A stretch of 33,241 nucleotides of DNA from contig CAUCIO010000005.1 of assembly GCA_958442925.1 (NCBI GenBank), positions 1 to 33,241 of the forward strand, given 5' to 3'. The notes under the pieces are model-generated. The model searched no databases and was not told where the DNA came from. It worked only from the letters and a program-made list of their open reading frames with translations. Position numbers and translations under genes: made by a program. This DNA is from an uncultured Clostridium sp. (GTDB lineage: Bacteria; Bacillota; Clostridia; Lachnospirales; Lachnospiraceae). Below are positions 1 to 8,491 of this stretch, piece after piece (the first letter of the stretch is position 1; every line of letters starts with the position of its first letter).

Positions 1-609
1 GTGAAATTTATTCTGGAGGCTTTTGCCTCTCCGATCATCGGCATTGAGGTGGTGTCAAAGGTGATAAAAACATCTGCAGGAGTTTGTCTGCTGGGAATGG
101 TTGTGATCTGTTTTTATCTTCTGGCCCTCTGGCTGAATGTAAAGTACAGACTGTGGAAAAAAACGATTCTGCCGCTGATGCTTATTCTGATCGGCGGAGT
201 GAACCACGCCCTTGTGGTTTACTCCCGGTGGATTTTTCTTCAGGAAAACTATGGGATGGCTTCCCGCTATGCCATCCAGTATGAGATGGGGATTTTTGGA
301 ATTCTTTTAACCTTCGCCGCTGTATTTGCCATAAAAAAGGATAGGAAACACGTTCTTGCTGTGGCGGCAGGCGGATTTATCTGTCTTCTTCTGGCCGGGA
401 ATTTCTACACGACCAGGGAAGAGCTTTTAAAGGCGCCTTTAAGACAGCTGTCACTGGAGCAGACCATAGAGACAGCCCTGGATTACAAAAATAAGACGGA
501 TGAGGAGCTGGGAGCACAGCTTCACACCAATGGAGAGAGGGCGAGAAAGGCCTTGGAAATCCTGGATGAAAATAATCTGAACATCTTTTATCAGGAAGGG
601 GCAGAGTGA
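1..609 (+). CDS. Polytopic membrane protein, probably C-terminal part of a longer gene
   Basis: The open frame begins at the first base of the window, so the true start may lie upstream; what is visible is 202 codons ending in TGA at 607-609. At least four hydrophobic segments can be seen (about residues 25-45, 55-72, 93-110 and 118-132), followed by a hydrophilic tail of about 65 residues. The architecture, with membrane helices and then a short soluble C-terminal tail, matches the end of large polytopic surface-glycan proteins such as GT-C-like transferases. The stop overlaps the next gene by one base (TGATG), so the two are translationally coupled, and the next protein is also polytopic. 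No catalytic motif is visible in this fragment, so the function is not assigned. Confidence 0.6.
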   Translation: MKFILEAFASPIIGIEVVSKVIKTSAGVCLLGMVVICFYLLALWLNVKYRLWKKTILPLMLILIGGVNHALVVYSRWIFLQENYGMASRYAIQYEMGIFGILLTFAAVFAIKKDRKHVLAVAAGGFICLLLAGNFYTTREELLKAPLRQLSLEQTIETALDYKNKTDEELGAQLHTNGERARKALEILDENNLNIFYQEGAE

Positions 610-2267
610 TGAAACGCTATATGAAATACGCATATCTTGCTGTGTTTGCAGCATTTTATGTGTTTCTGCTGATGCAGTTTGGAAATGTATTTATTTACTA
701 TGATGATTACGGCTACCTGTCATTAAGCTATGGCACGAATATTCATGTGGCTGGATCGGAATATTCCTTTTCAGAGCTTCTGGCCTTTATGAGGGGGCAC
801 TACTTTAACTCCAACGGCCGCCTGCTTTATATGTTTCTCTACTGCTTTGTCCATATGCTGGGCGGAATCAGAGGCGTGCAGGTTTTCATGGCTACGGCAG
901 TGTTAGCGGTGGTCATGCTGCTCTTTTTCATTGTGAAACAGATGTTAGAGGGAAGACTGGAAGCGGCAGAGGAAGAAAAACGGTCCTGCAGAGAAGAGGA
1001 TGAGGTTTACGGCACGTTAGGGCCGGTGGCTCTGGCGGCTCTGGCTGCGTTTCTCTGCCTGCTCTATGGAACTCTGGGAATCATGGTTCAGAGAATGGGA
1101 ACCTACTGGTATGCAGCCAGCTTTATCTATGTAGTGCCGGCCACTACCTTTCTGGTGTTTGCCCTGTACTTTTACAGAACCGTGTTTCTGCCGAAGGGAG
1201 AGAAAACGGGAGTTCTGCGGATGTGTCTCTGCGCCGTGCTGGGCTTTCTGGCTGCCTGGTCCCAGGAGCAGTGGTTTGTCACAACCGTGTCCTTTGTCAT
1301 TATCTGTCTTGGCATTAAACTCTGGAGAGACAGAAAGCTGGAGCTTTATGAAATTTTAACCTTTTTAGTCTGTGGGGCAGGAGGATTGATTATTATTTTC
1401 TCCCCGGCTGTGTCATCTAGAATGAACAGCGCAGGAAATGCAGAATTCGCCGCATTGAGCTTCCTTGGAAAGCTGGAAAAGAACATTCCGCTGTTAATGA
1501 ATCTTTTCTTTTCAGGAGAAAATATCAGATATCTGATGTTTTTCTTCCCTATGATGATCTTCATGGGCTGCATGACAGCGGCTAAGGACAGGAAGCTTCT
1601 GCCGCTCCATCTGGGATTTTCAGCAGTTTCTGCTGCAGTCTTTGCCGGTATTCTGCTGAAGCAGAAGTTTCATGTGTTTGCGCCGGGGGCCTATTCTGCT
1701 TTAACGGCCAATCTTTTGCTCCTTTATATTGCTTTTTGTTTTGCAGAAGTGATATTATTTTATAGAGCAGAAAAACAGCCTTTTGGATCGATTGTATTTG
1801 CAGCAGCCGTGCTGTCTGTGGGTTCTGCGGTGATTGTGCCGGAGGTTCCCCTTCGGATTTTCTATCCGTTTTTATATCTGTCCTGGCTGCTGTTTGCCTA
1901 TATGTACGGCAGAATTTTGCTGACAGAGGTGAAGCGGATTCCAGTGTCAGCCGTCTGTACCCTGGCATTTTTAGCCATGGTCAGCATACCGAACCTGAAA
2001 AGTATCTATACAGGCTACAGGATTAATTACCAGGTGCTCATGTACGACGATGCGGTGTTCAGGGAGAGTGCTGAAGCCATCCGCCAGGGAGCGGATATTG
2101 AAACCATCGAGGTCTATGAGCTGCCGGATCTGCTGTGCAAAAATGAGGTAGTATATGATGAGAATTTCTCCTTTATGATCGCCTGGATGAGGCAGTATTA
2201 CGATCTTCCGGAATACGTGGAGTTTGAGTACAGGCCCCTGGGAAGCATGGAGGATTTAAGACGGTAA
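609..2267 (+). CDS. Polytopic membrane protein, GT-C / DUF6056-like, putative surface glycan transferase
   Basis: A protein of 552 residues with about eleven or twelve hydrophobic segments. The first extracytoplasmic loop carries the acidic motif YYDDYGYLSLSYG (about residues 30-42). Paired acidic residues in the first loop are typical of GT-C glycosyltransferases, which use polyprenyl-phosphate sugars outside the membrane. I chose ATG at 609 over the in-frame GTG at 606 because ATG overlaps the upstream stop and sits about 8 bases after AGGAAGGGG. A soluble C-terminal tail follows the last helix. The GtrB-like transferase at 6477 could supply the polyprenyl-phosphate sugar donor. Membership in a DUF6056-type family is a judgement from appearance; a flippase or polymerase role is also possible. 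Confidence 0.7.
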   Translation: MKRYMKYAYLAVFAAFYVFLLMQFGNVFIYYDDYGYLSLSYGTNIHVAGSEYSFSELLAFMRGHYFNSNGRLLYMFLYCFVHMLGGIRGVQVFMATAVLAVVMLLFFIVKQMLEGRLEAAEEEKRSCREEDEVYGTLGPVALAALAAFLCLLYGTLGIMVQRMGTYWYAASFIYVVPATTFLVFALYFYRTVFLPKGEKTGVLRMCLCAVLGFLAAWSQEQWFVTTVSFVIICLGIKLWRDRKLELYEILTFLVCGAGGLIIIFSPAVSSRMNSAGNAEFAALSFLGKLEKNIPLLMNLFFSGENIRYLMFFFPMMIFMGCMTAAKDRKLLPLHLGFSAVSAAVFAGILLKQKFHVFAPGAYSALTANLLLLYIAFCFAEVILFYRAEKQPFGSIVFAAAVLSVGSAVIVPEVPLRIFYPFLYLSWLLFAYMYGRILLTEVKRIPVSAVCTLAFLAMVSIPNLKSIYTGYRINYQVLMYDDAVFRESAEAIRQGADIETIEVYELPDLLCKNEVVYDENFSFMIAWMRQYYDLPEYVEFEYRPLGSMEDLRR

Positions 2268-2335
2268 AGCTTCTGCCGTGGTTTCTGTCCAGGACAGGAA
2301 TCAGGAGGAAGAAAGAATGAGGAGGTATATTCCAG

Positions 2336-3112
2336 ATGAAAGTTGTAATATTGGCAGGAGGCTTTGGAACCAGAATCAGTGAGGAAAGCCATCTGAAGCC
2401 GAAGCCTATGATTGAGATCGGCGAGCGGCCTATTTTGTGGCACATTATGAAGCACTATTCCCAGTATGGATTCCATGAATTCGTCATTTGTCTGGGATAT
2501 AAGCAGTATGTGGTGAAGGAGTTTTTTGCCGATTACTTCCTTCACACCTCCGATGTGACGTTTGATCTGGCTAATAACCAGATGGAGGTTCACAATAACT
2601 ATGCGGAGCCATGGAAGGTGACTCTGGTGGATACGGGACTTCACACCATGACAGGCGGCCGCATTAAACGAATCCGGGATTATGTGGGAGACGAGACCTT
2701 TATGCTTACCTATGGAGACGGCGTGTCAGATGTGAATCTGGATGAGCTTTTGAAGTTCCACAGGCAGCATGGAAAAATTGCCACCATTACAGGTGTCAAT
2801 GTGGGTCAGCGTTTTGGCGTGCTGGAGGTGAACGACCAGGGAGCCATCACGGCCTTCCGGGAGAAGAATGATGATGACGGCAAAATTGTAAACGGAGGCT
2901 TTATGGTAATGGAGCCAAAGGTGTTTGACTACATTGAAGGAGATTCCACAGTTTTTGAGAAGGCGCCTCTGGAACATCTGGCAGAGGACAAGGAACTGAT
3001 GGTATACCGCCACAATGGGTTCTGGCACTGTATGGATACCCAGAGAGATAAAAATCACCTGGAAGAGATGTGGCAGAGCGGGAAAGCGCCCTGGAAGACC
3101 TGGGAGAACTAG
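2336..3112 (+). CDS. rfbF: Glucose-1-phosphate cytidylyltransferase
   Basis: Makes CDP-D-glucose from CTP and glucose-1-phosphate, the first step of CDP-linked 6-deoxy and 3,6-dideoxyhexose synthesis. The N-terminal nucleotidyltransferase signature LAGGFGTRISE (residues 6-16) is followed by KPKPMIEIGERPILWHIM (22-39), and the metal/substrate loop YGDGVSD lies at 126-132. The length of 258 residues is normal for RfbF/DdhA. The start has AGGAGG about 10 bases upstream. The gene is followed after 8 bases by rfbG, and then rfbH, the order seen in the ascarylose/abequose type pathways. The family assignment is confident; the final sugar made is not visible here. Confidence 0.96.
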   Translation: MKVVILAGGFGTRISEESHLKPKPMIEIGERPILWHIMKHYSQYGFHEFVICLGYKQYVVKEFFADYFLHTSDVTFDLANNQMEVHNNYAEPWKVTLVDTGLHTMTGGRIKRIRDYVGDETFMLTYGDGVSDVNLDELLKFHRQHGKIATITGVNVGQRFGVLEVNDQGAITAFREKNDDDGKIVNGGFMVMEPKVFDYIEGDSTVFEKAPLEHLAEDKELMVYRHNGFWHCMDTQRDKNHLEEMWQSGKAPWKTWEN

Positions 3113-3120
3113 GAGGAACT

Positions 3121-4185
3121 ATGACAAATCCGATTTTTGATTTTTACAGAGGAAAACGCGTGCTGGTGACAGGGCATACAGGCTTTAAGGGATCCTGGCT
3201 TTGTGAGATCCTCCTGACAGCAGGAGCCAGGGTGACAGGATACAGTCTGAATCCGCCTACGGATCCGTCTCTGTTTCAGATTCTGGGTCTTTCTGACCGT
3301 ATGGACAGCCGGATTGGAGATGTGCGGGATCTGGACCATATGAAGCAGGTGTTCGAGGAGACGAAGCCGGAGATCGTTCTTCACCTGGCGGCACAGCCCA
3401 TTGTCAGGGAATCCTACAAAAATCCCGTATATACCTATGAGACAAATGTGATGGGTACAGTTAATCTTCTGGAGTGTGCAAGGCTTAGTTCCTCTGTCCG
3501 ATCCCTCGTTAATGTGACCACGGACAAGGTTTACGAGAACCGGGAGTGGGAGTACGGCTACAGGGAGACGGATCGCTTGGACGGTTATGATCCCTACTCT
3601 AACAGCAAATCCTGTTCGGAGCTGGTGACCCACAGCTATGTGAAGGCCTTTTTTGGGGAGGAAACCTCACCGGCTGTCTCCGCCTGCCGTGCAGGAAATG
3701 TCATCGGCGGAGGAGACTTTGCGGCGGATCGCATTATCCCGGACTGCATCAGAGCCATGGAGAAGGGAGAGGAGATTGTGGTGAGAAATCCCTATTCTAC
3801 CCGCCCTTATCAGCATGTGCTGGAACCGCTGTATCTGTATCTGACTGTAGCCATGCGCCAGTATGAGGAGCGTTCCTTGGCAGGATATTACAACGTGGGA
3901 CCGGACGATGAGGATTGTATTACCACAGGAGAGCTGGTAAATTTGTTCTGCAGTTTCTGGGGCGGGGACGCAAAGTGGGTGAACCGGTATGACGGCGGCC
4001 CTCACGAGGCCAATTTCCTGAAGCTGGACTGTTCCCGTGTGAAAAAGACCTTCGGATGGAAGCCCAGATACCATGTATCCCAGGCTGTGGAAAAGACAGT
4101 AGAGTGGACAAAAGAGTGGATGTCCGGAAGGGATATAAAAGCCTGCACAGACCGCCAGATCCAGGAGTTTTTTGCCTGCCCATAG
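3121..4185 (+). CDS. rfbG: CDP-glucose 4,6-dehydratase
   Basis: A short-chain dehydrogenase/reductase enzyme that converts CDP-glucose to CDP-4-keto-6-deoxyglucose using bound NAD. The Rossmann glycine motif TGHTGFKG is at residues 17-24, the active-site TTDK at 133-136, and the catalytic YSNSK (Tyr159, Lys163) at 159-163. Its 354 residues match the family. I place the start at ATG 3121, which follows AGGAGG directly after the rfbF stop; an in-frame upstream start at 3070 would lie inside rfbF and lacks this site. It acts between RfbF and RfbH. Confidence 0.96.
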   Translation: MTNPIFDFYRGKRVLVTGHTGFKGSWLCEILLTAGARVTGYSLNPPTDPSLFQILGLSDRMDSRIGDVRDLDHMKQVFEETKPEIVLHLAAQPIVRESYKNPVYTYETNVMGTVNLLECARLSSSVRSLVNVTTDKVYENREWEYGYRETDRLDGYDPYSNSKSCSELVTHSYVKAFFGEETSPAVSACRAGNVIGGGDFAADRIIPDCIRAMEKGEEIVVRNPYSTRPYQHVLEPLYLYLTVAMRQYEERSLAGYYNVGPDDEDCITTGELVNLFCSFWGGDAKWVNRYDGGPHEANFLKLDCSRVKKTFGWKPRYHVSQAVEKTVEWTKEWMSGRDIKACTDRQIQEFFACP

Positions 4186-4250
4186 ATGTTTCGTCAAGGC
4201 AGGATACTATAAGAAAGTAAGATAAGCAGACAGAGAGACGAGGAAATCAT

Positions 4251-5582
4251 ATGAATGAAAAAGAAGCCCGCAGCCAGATTCTTTCCCTGGTTGCCGATTA
4301 CTGCAGAGAATTTCACAATAAAAAAGAGGCATTTAAAGAGGGAGACAGGATTCCCTACGCTTCCCGTGTGTATAATGAAGACGAGATGGTAAATCTGGTA
4401 GACAGCGCCCTGGAGTTCTGGCTTACCTCAGGCCGCTACACAGACGAATTTGAGGCGGAGTTAGCCAAGTACCTGGGCGTGCGGTACTGCTCCCTGGTAA
4501 ATTCCGGTTCCTCAGCTAACCTGCTGGCCTTTATGGCCCTTACGTCCCCCCTTCTGGGAGACCGCCAGATCCGCAGAGGCGACGAAATTATCACGGTAGC
4601 GGCTGGATTCCCTACCACCGTGACACCGGCCATTCAGTACGGCGCTGTGCCTGTATTTGTGGACGTAGCGATTCCCCAGTACAATATTGATGTGACAAAG
4701 CTTGAGGCGGCTCTGTCTGAGAAAACTAAGGCAGTTATGCTGGCCCACACTCTGGGAAATCCCTTTGATTTAAAGGCAGTGAAGGAATTCTGTGACGCCC
4801 ATAACCTGTGGCTGGTGGAGGACAACTGCGACGCCCTGGGAAGCCGTTATGAGATAAACGGCGAGATGAAATTTACGGGAACCATCGGAGATATCGGAAC
4901 CTCCAGCTTCTACCCTCCTCACCATATGACCATGGGAGAGGGAGGAGCTGTGTACACAGACAATGCCCTGTTAAATAAGATTATCCGTTCCTTCCGCGAC
5001 TGGGGCCGCGACTGCGTCTGCCCGTCAGGATGCGACAACCTGTGCGGCCACCGGTTTGACCGCCAGTACGGCGAGCTGCCCTTAGGCTACGATCATAAAT
5101 ACGTGTATTCCCATTTCGGATATAACTTAAAGGCGACAGATATGCAGGCGGCAGTGGGATGCGCCCAGTTAAAGAAATTCCCATTTTTCGTAGAGCGCAG
5201 AAAACACAATTTTGCCCGCCTTCACAAGGCCCTTGAAGGCACTGAGGACAGACTGATCCTTCCTGTGGCCTGCGAACACTCAGATCCCAGCTGGTTTGGT
5301 TTCCTGATTACCTGCAGGGAGGGAGTGGACAGAAATAAGGTGGTTCAGTATGTGGAAGAGCACGGCGTACAGACCCGAATGCTGTTTGCCGGAAACCTGA
5401 TCAAGCATCCCTGCTTTGACGAGATGAGGAAGACTGGGGAGGGCTACCGGGTATCAGGAACGCTGGAAAATACAGACCGGATCATGACGGACACCTTCTG
5501 GGTAGGCGTATATCCGGGCATGACGGACGAGATGATTGACTACATGGCAAAAACTATCAGAGAGGCTCTGGCACAGGCCTGA
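4251..5582 (+). CDS. rfbH: CDP-4-keto-6-deoxyglucose 3-dehydrase (E1), PMP and [2Fe-2S] dependent
   Basis: A member of the DegT/DnrJ/EryC1 aminotransferase fold that removes the 3-hydroxyl of CDP-4-keto-6-deoxyglucose. Two features mark it as the dehydrase rather than an aminotransferase. The usual PLP lysine is replaced by histidine in YPPHHMTMGEGG (His224 or His225). There is also a cysteine set Cys193, Cys255, Cys257 and Cys265 with CxC-x7-C spacing, as in the [2Fe-2S] site of Yersinia E1. The gap from the first cysteine (61 residues) is about four longer than the 57 I recall for the Yersinia protein. Length is 443 residues. E1 needs an NADH-dependent flavin/[2Fe-2S] reductase (E3), and none is in the window. 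Confidence 0.95.
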   Translation: MNEKEARSQILSLVADYCREFHNKKEAFKEGDRIPYASRVYNEDEMVNLVDSALEFWLTSGRYTDEFEAELAKYLGVRYCSLVNSGSSANLLAFMALTSPLLGDRQIRRGDEIITVAAGFPTTVTPAIQYGAVPVFVDVAIPQYNIDVTKLEAALSEKTKAVMLAHTLGNPFDLKAVKEFCDAHNLWLVEDNCDALGSRYEINGEMKFTGTIGDIGTSSFYPPHHMTMGEGGAVYTDNALLNKIIRSFRDWGRDCVCPSGCDNLCGHRFDRQYGELPLGYDHKYVYSHFGYNLKATDMQAAVGCAQLKKFPFFVERRKHNFARLHKALEGTEDRLILPVACEHSDPSWFGFLITCREGVDRNKVVQYVEEHGVQTRMLFAGNLIKHPCFDEMRKTGEGYRVSGTLENTDRIMTDTFWVGVYPGMTDEMIDYMAKTIREALAQA

Positions 5583-5622
5583 AAACCTGATTGGAAGACG
5601 CCTGTATAAAGAGGAGAGATTC

Positions 5623-6462
5623 ATGGAACACTGGGATTTGACAAGGGTTCATGAGGCTAATCTAAAGCTTTTAAAAGAGATTGACCGCATCTGCCGGAAA
5701 TATAAAATTAAATACATGATTGATTCAGGCACGCTTCTGGGGGCAGTCCGTCATCAGGGATTTATTCCCTGGGATGACGACGCAGACGTGATTTTCACCC
5801 GTCCCAATTATGAGAAATTTTTAAAGGTGGCAGGGCGGGAGCTGCCGGAGGGGATGACGCTCCTGCGGCCGGAGGACATCAGGGGAGGAAAGGTGTTTTA
5901 CGACTTTACCACCCGCGTCATCTACGACAACAGCCGCGTCCACGAGGATAATGAGCAGATGCAGTTCTATGAGGGAAAGTTAAACCATATCTGGGTGGAT
6001 CTGTTTATTATAGACCGTCTTCCGGAAAGCCGTTTCGGGGCATGTTTTGCCAAGCTGCTCCAGAAGATCTTGTACGGAATGGCCATTGCCCACAGGGACA
6101 GAATCGATTTTTCCAAATACAGTCTGGCAGATAAAATCCGGGTAGGGACTTTATCCACAGTGGGAAGGCTGGTTCCCATGCCCTTTTTGTTCCGACTCCA
6201 GACAGCCCTGGCGGCCAAGGACAGGAATAAGCGGACCGGGAAACGCTACTGCAGCAATTACCAGCCTGATTTTCTCTATGTGACGCTGGATGCAGACTGG
6301 TGCGAGGAGACGGTGGATCTGCCCTTTGAGGACACAGCTTTGATGGCGCCCAAGGGTTCTGAGCATGTGCTCTCTATCCTGTACGGAGATTACATGACTC
6401 TGCCTCCGGAGGAGAAGCGGGTTCCGGCCCATTCCAGTATTGAAATCCAGATTCTGGATTAA
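5623..6462 (+). CDS. LicD family phosphotransferase / nucleotidyltransferase-fold protein
   Basis: The LicD signature GTLLGAVRHQGFIPWDDDAD spans residues 36-55 and contains the acidic triad that binds metal. LicD proteins attach phosphocholine or similar phospho-groups to surface glycans and teichoic acids. The length of 279 residues fits the family. I chose ATG 5623 because GAGGAG lies just upstream; the longer open frame from 5536 overlaps the end of rfbH and its extra residues do not look like the family. It lies between rfbH and a polyprenyl-phosphate glycosyltransferase, suggesting that the surface polymer built by this cluster carries a phospho-substituent. The transferred group cannot be read from sequence. 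Confidence 0.9.
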   Translation: MEHWDLTRVHEANLKLLKEIDRICRKYKIKYMIDSGTLLGAVRHQGFIPWDDDADVIFTRPNYEKFLKVAGRELPEGMTLLRPEDIRGGKVFYDFTTRVIYDNSRVHEDNEQMQFYEGKLNHIWVDLFIIDRLPESRFGACFAKLLQKILYGMAIAHRDRIDFSKYSLADKIRVGTLSTVGRLVPMPFLFRLQTALAAKDRNKRTGKRYCSNYQPDFLYVTLDADWCEETVDLPFEDTALMAPKGSEHVLSILYGDYMTLPPEEKRVPAHSSIEIQILD

Positions 6463-6476
6463 GGAGACACACGACA

Positions 6477-7421
6477 ATGAAGAAAATTTCGATTATCGTT
6501 TCAGTATACAACGAGGAATCTGCCCTGCGGCAGTTTTACGGGGAGTCGAAGCCTGTTTTTGACGCGCTGCCCTGGGATTATGAGCTTTTGTTTGTCAATG
6601 ACGGAAGCTCTGACGGATCCCTGGCTATTTTAAAGGAGTTTGCGGCCCAGGATCCGAAGGTGAAGCTGGTAAACTTTTCCAGAAACTTTGGACATGAAGC
6701 GGCCATGATCGCTGGAATCGATCATTTCGATGGAGATGGTCTGGTGTGCATGGATGCGGACCTCCAGCATCCGCCGGAGTGCGTGGCTCAGATTATTGAA
6801 AAATTTGAGGAGGGCTATGAGGTCATCAACATGGTGCGGACGAAGAACAAGTCGGCAGGACTCATTAAGAATATTACCTCAGGCGGCTTTTATAAGGTGA
6901 TCAATACCATCTCTGATGTGAAGCTGGAGCCAAATGCTTCCGACTTCTTCGCTATGACAGCCAACGCGGCAGATGTTTTAAAGCAGAGCTATCGGGAAAA
7001 GGTGCGCTTCCTTCGGGGTTATGTCCAGAATATCGGCTTTAACAGGACAAACATCGAGTACGAGGCCAGAGCCAGAGTGGCGGGAGAGAGTAAGTACAGC
7101 CTAAAGAAGCTGTTTAAATTCTCCATTAACACGATCCTGTGCTTTTCAGATCTGCCCTTAAAGCTTGGAATCTATTCCGGCGTTTTCGTGGGGATGATGG
7201 GTGTGCTTCTGATGATTTATACCATCTATGGCAGGATGGTTCACGGAGCGCCCAGCGGTTATGCCACCATTGTAGTGGTGATGTGCTTTATGTTCGCCAT
7301 GCTGTTTGTGATTGTGGGCATTATTGGAGAGTATATTGCCATTATCTTCACAGAACTGAAGGACAGGCCGATCTATATTGTGAAGGAGACGGCCAATATA
7401 GAGGAAAAATCAGAGAGATAA
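6477..7421 (+). CDS. GT2 family polyprenyl-phosphate glycosyltransferase (GtrB/DPM1-like)
   Basis: A cytoplasmic GT-A domain occupies residues 1 to about 215, with NDGSSDGS at 41-48 and the metal-binding DADLQHPP at 93-100. Two membrane helices follow (about 225-250 and 262-290), the arrangement of GtrB and YfdH-like enzymes that charge undecaprenyl phosphate with a single sugar. The start follows AAGGAG overlapping the licD stop region, so the genes are co-transcribed. It is the last gene of the glycan cluster and is followed after a few bases by a long hairpin at 7426. The sugar may be glucose or the dideoxy sugar of the rfb genes; this is inference. Confidence 0.92.
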   Translation: MKKISIIVSVYNEESALRQFYGESKPVFDALPWDYELLFVNDGSSDGSLAILKEFAAQDPKVKLVNFSRNFGHEAAMIAGIDHFDGDGLVCMDADLQHPPECVAQIIEKFEEGYEVINMVRTKNKSAGLIKNITSGGFYKVINTISDVKLEPNASDFFAMTANAADVLKQSYREKVRFLRGYVQNIGFNRTNIEYEARARVAGESKYSLKKLFKFSINTILCFSDLPLKLGIYSGVFVGMMGVLLMIYTIYGRMVHGAPSGYATIVVVMCFMFAMLFVIVGIIGEYIAIIFTELKDRPIYIVKETANIEEKSER

Positions 7422-7425
7422 AAAA

Positions 7426-7479
7426 AGAGAGAAACACGTTCCGCGCTCTGCAGAAAGCTGCTGGAACATGTTTCTCTCT
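7426..7479. repeat. Long hairpin copy 1 of a constant-loop family, likely terminator
   Basis: Arms 7426-7442 and 7463-7479 pair over 17 positions with one C/T difference (AGAGAGAAACACGTTCC against its partner). The loop is exactly 20 nt (7443-7462, GCGCTCTGCAGAAAGCTGCT) and aligns without gaps to the loop of the copy at 28293 at 13 of 20 positions. It begins 4 bases after the stop of the glycosyltransferase and has an A-run on its left side and a pyrimidine-rich right arm, consistent with termination. It is a diverged member of the family described under findings. Confidence 0.6.
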
Positions 7480-7582
7480 TGCTGTATCAGAAGACAGGAT
7501 GGAAATTTCTTAAGAACCCCCTTCAAATATGAAGATTTTTTGAATTTTTCAAAAATGGGTATAAAAACCCAGGGGGATATTA

Positions 7583-7588
7583 TATAAT
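7583..7588 (+). promoter_or_regulatory. Probable -10 box of the lipoprotein gene
   Basis: A perfect TATAAT lies 32 bases before the start codon at 7620 in an AT-rich stretch after the hairpin at 7426. No convincing -35 hexamer is present at 16-18 bp, so the call rests on the -10 box and position only. Confidence 0.4.
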
Positions 7589-7619
7589 ACCAATTACGAA
7601 CTACGAGGAGGTATGAAAG

Positions 7620-8225
7620 ATGAGAAAAATCCTGGTTTTATTAGCCTGCGCTGCTGTTCTCAGCGGATGCGCTCCTAAGAGCAATATCGTATCCCCTGAC
7701 AGCACAGAGGGGACTGTGGCTGGACAGCCGGATTTTGACGCCAAGGATGATGTGGAAATTGACTGGGAACAGGCCAAGGTGGATGCAGAGGACATGTTCA
7801 CTGATGTAAAGGAATATCCCTACAGTGTGGATTTCCATCTTCTGCTGCAGCCGGAGCAGAAAGAAATTATGTTAGTCTGGGTAGTGAAGGACGATCTTCC
7901 TTCCAGCGAGATTGCAAAGTATTCAGAGGCTCTTGTAAAGGGCTTTAATGATATGGTATCCACACAGGACTTCTCCATTGAGCGTTCCAGTGATACAAGC
8001 TATGGAGGACTGTGGAAGACCTACGGACTCTCCTATGGACTGGCTCCTGAGAGCACCCAGGATGATGAGGACACCTGGTTCATCAGCGGAAGTTACCCGG
8101 CGGGAACAGATTTCAAGCTTCCGTCAGCTGAGGAGATTCAGAAGGCAGTGGACAGCGTAGAGGCAGCCGAGGCGGCAGAAGAGAATTCTGAAGAAGAGCC
8201 GGCTGAGGAGAATACAGCAGAGTAG
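7620..8225 (+). CDS. Putative lipoprotein of unknown function
   Basis: A 201-residue protein with a short basic N-terminus, a hydrophobic stretch and the lipobox LSGC (residues 14-17, lipidated Cys17), so it is predicted to be anchored outside the membrane. The mature part is acidic, and the last 35 residues are almost all Glu, Ala and Ser, a low-complexity tail. AGGAGGT at 7606-7612 sits 7 bases before ATG 7620. It appears monocistronic: an A/T-rich promoter region lies upstream and a hairpin with a T-rich tail lies downstream at 8315. I do not recognise the central domain. Confidence 0.85.
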   Translation: MRKILVLLACAAVLSGCAPKSNIVSPDSTEGTVAGQPDFDAKDDVEIDWEQAKVDAEDMFTDVKEYPYSVDFHLLLQPEQKEIMLVWVVKDDLPSSEIAKYSEALVKGFNDMVSTQDFSIERSSDTSYGGLWKTYGLSYGLAPESTQDDEDTWFISGSYPAGTDFKLPSAEEIQKAVDSVEAAEAAEENSEEEPAEENTAE

Positions 8226-8314
8226 GACAGGCAGTTATACGGAGTAAAATAGCCGCAGAATAAAAAGCTGGTTTTATCTGCTGTTCGGAAAATGATATAT
8301 CAGAAGTAAGGTAA

Positions 8315-8345
8315 GGGGCTGCCAGGTGTGCAGCCTCTTATTATT
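8315..8345 (+). terminator. Rho-independent terminator after the lipoprotein gene
   Basis: GGGGCTGC (8315-8322) pairs with GCAGCCTC (8330-8337), with one G-T pair and a 7-nt loop, followed by TTATTATTG. An imperfect hairpin at about 8254-8281 (GCAG...TTTTATCTGC) lies between it and the lipoprotein stop. Confidence 0.65.
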
Positions 8346-8491
8346 GTACAGAGCAGTTATGCAGAAGAACAGACTGTATAGGATTACAGAAAAGTTATTC
8401 TATTCAATATTTGGAAAAGCATGGCTGTTTCATTCTTTAATAGTATAATACTCTGCAAAGATAACGATAAATTTGAATTCTGGAGATGCCT

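Noticed and set aside
2317..2382. A 21-codon open frame (ATG at 2317) with its own AGGAGG that overlaps the start of rfbF.
   Set aside because: Short, no family features, and the AGGAGG it contains serves rfbF. A regulatory leader peptide is possible but unsupported.
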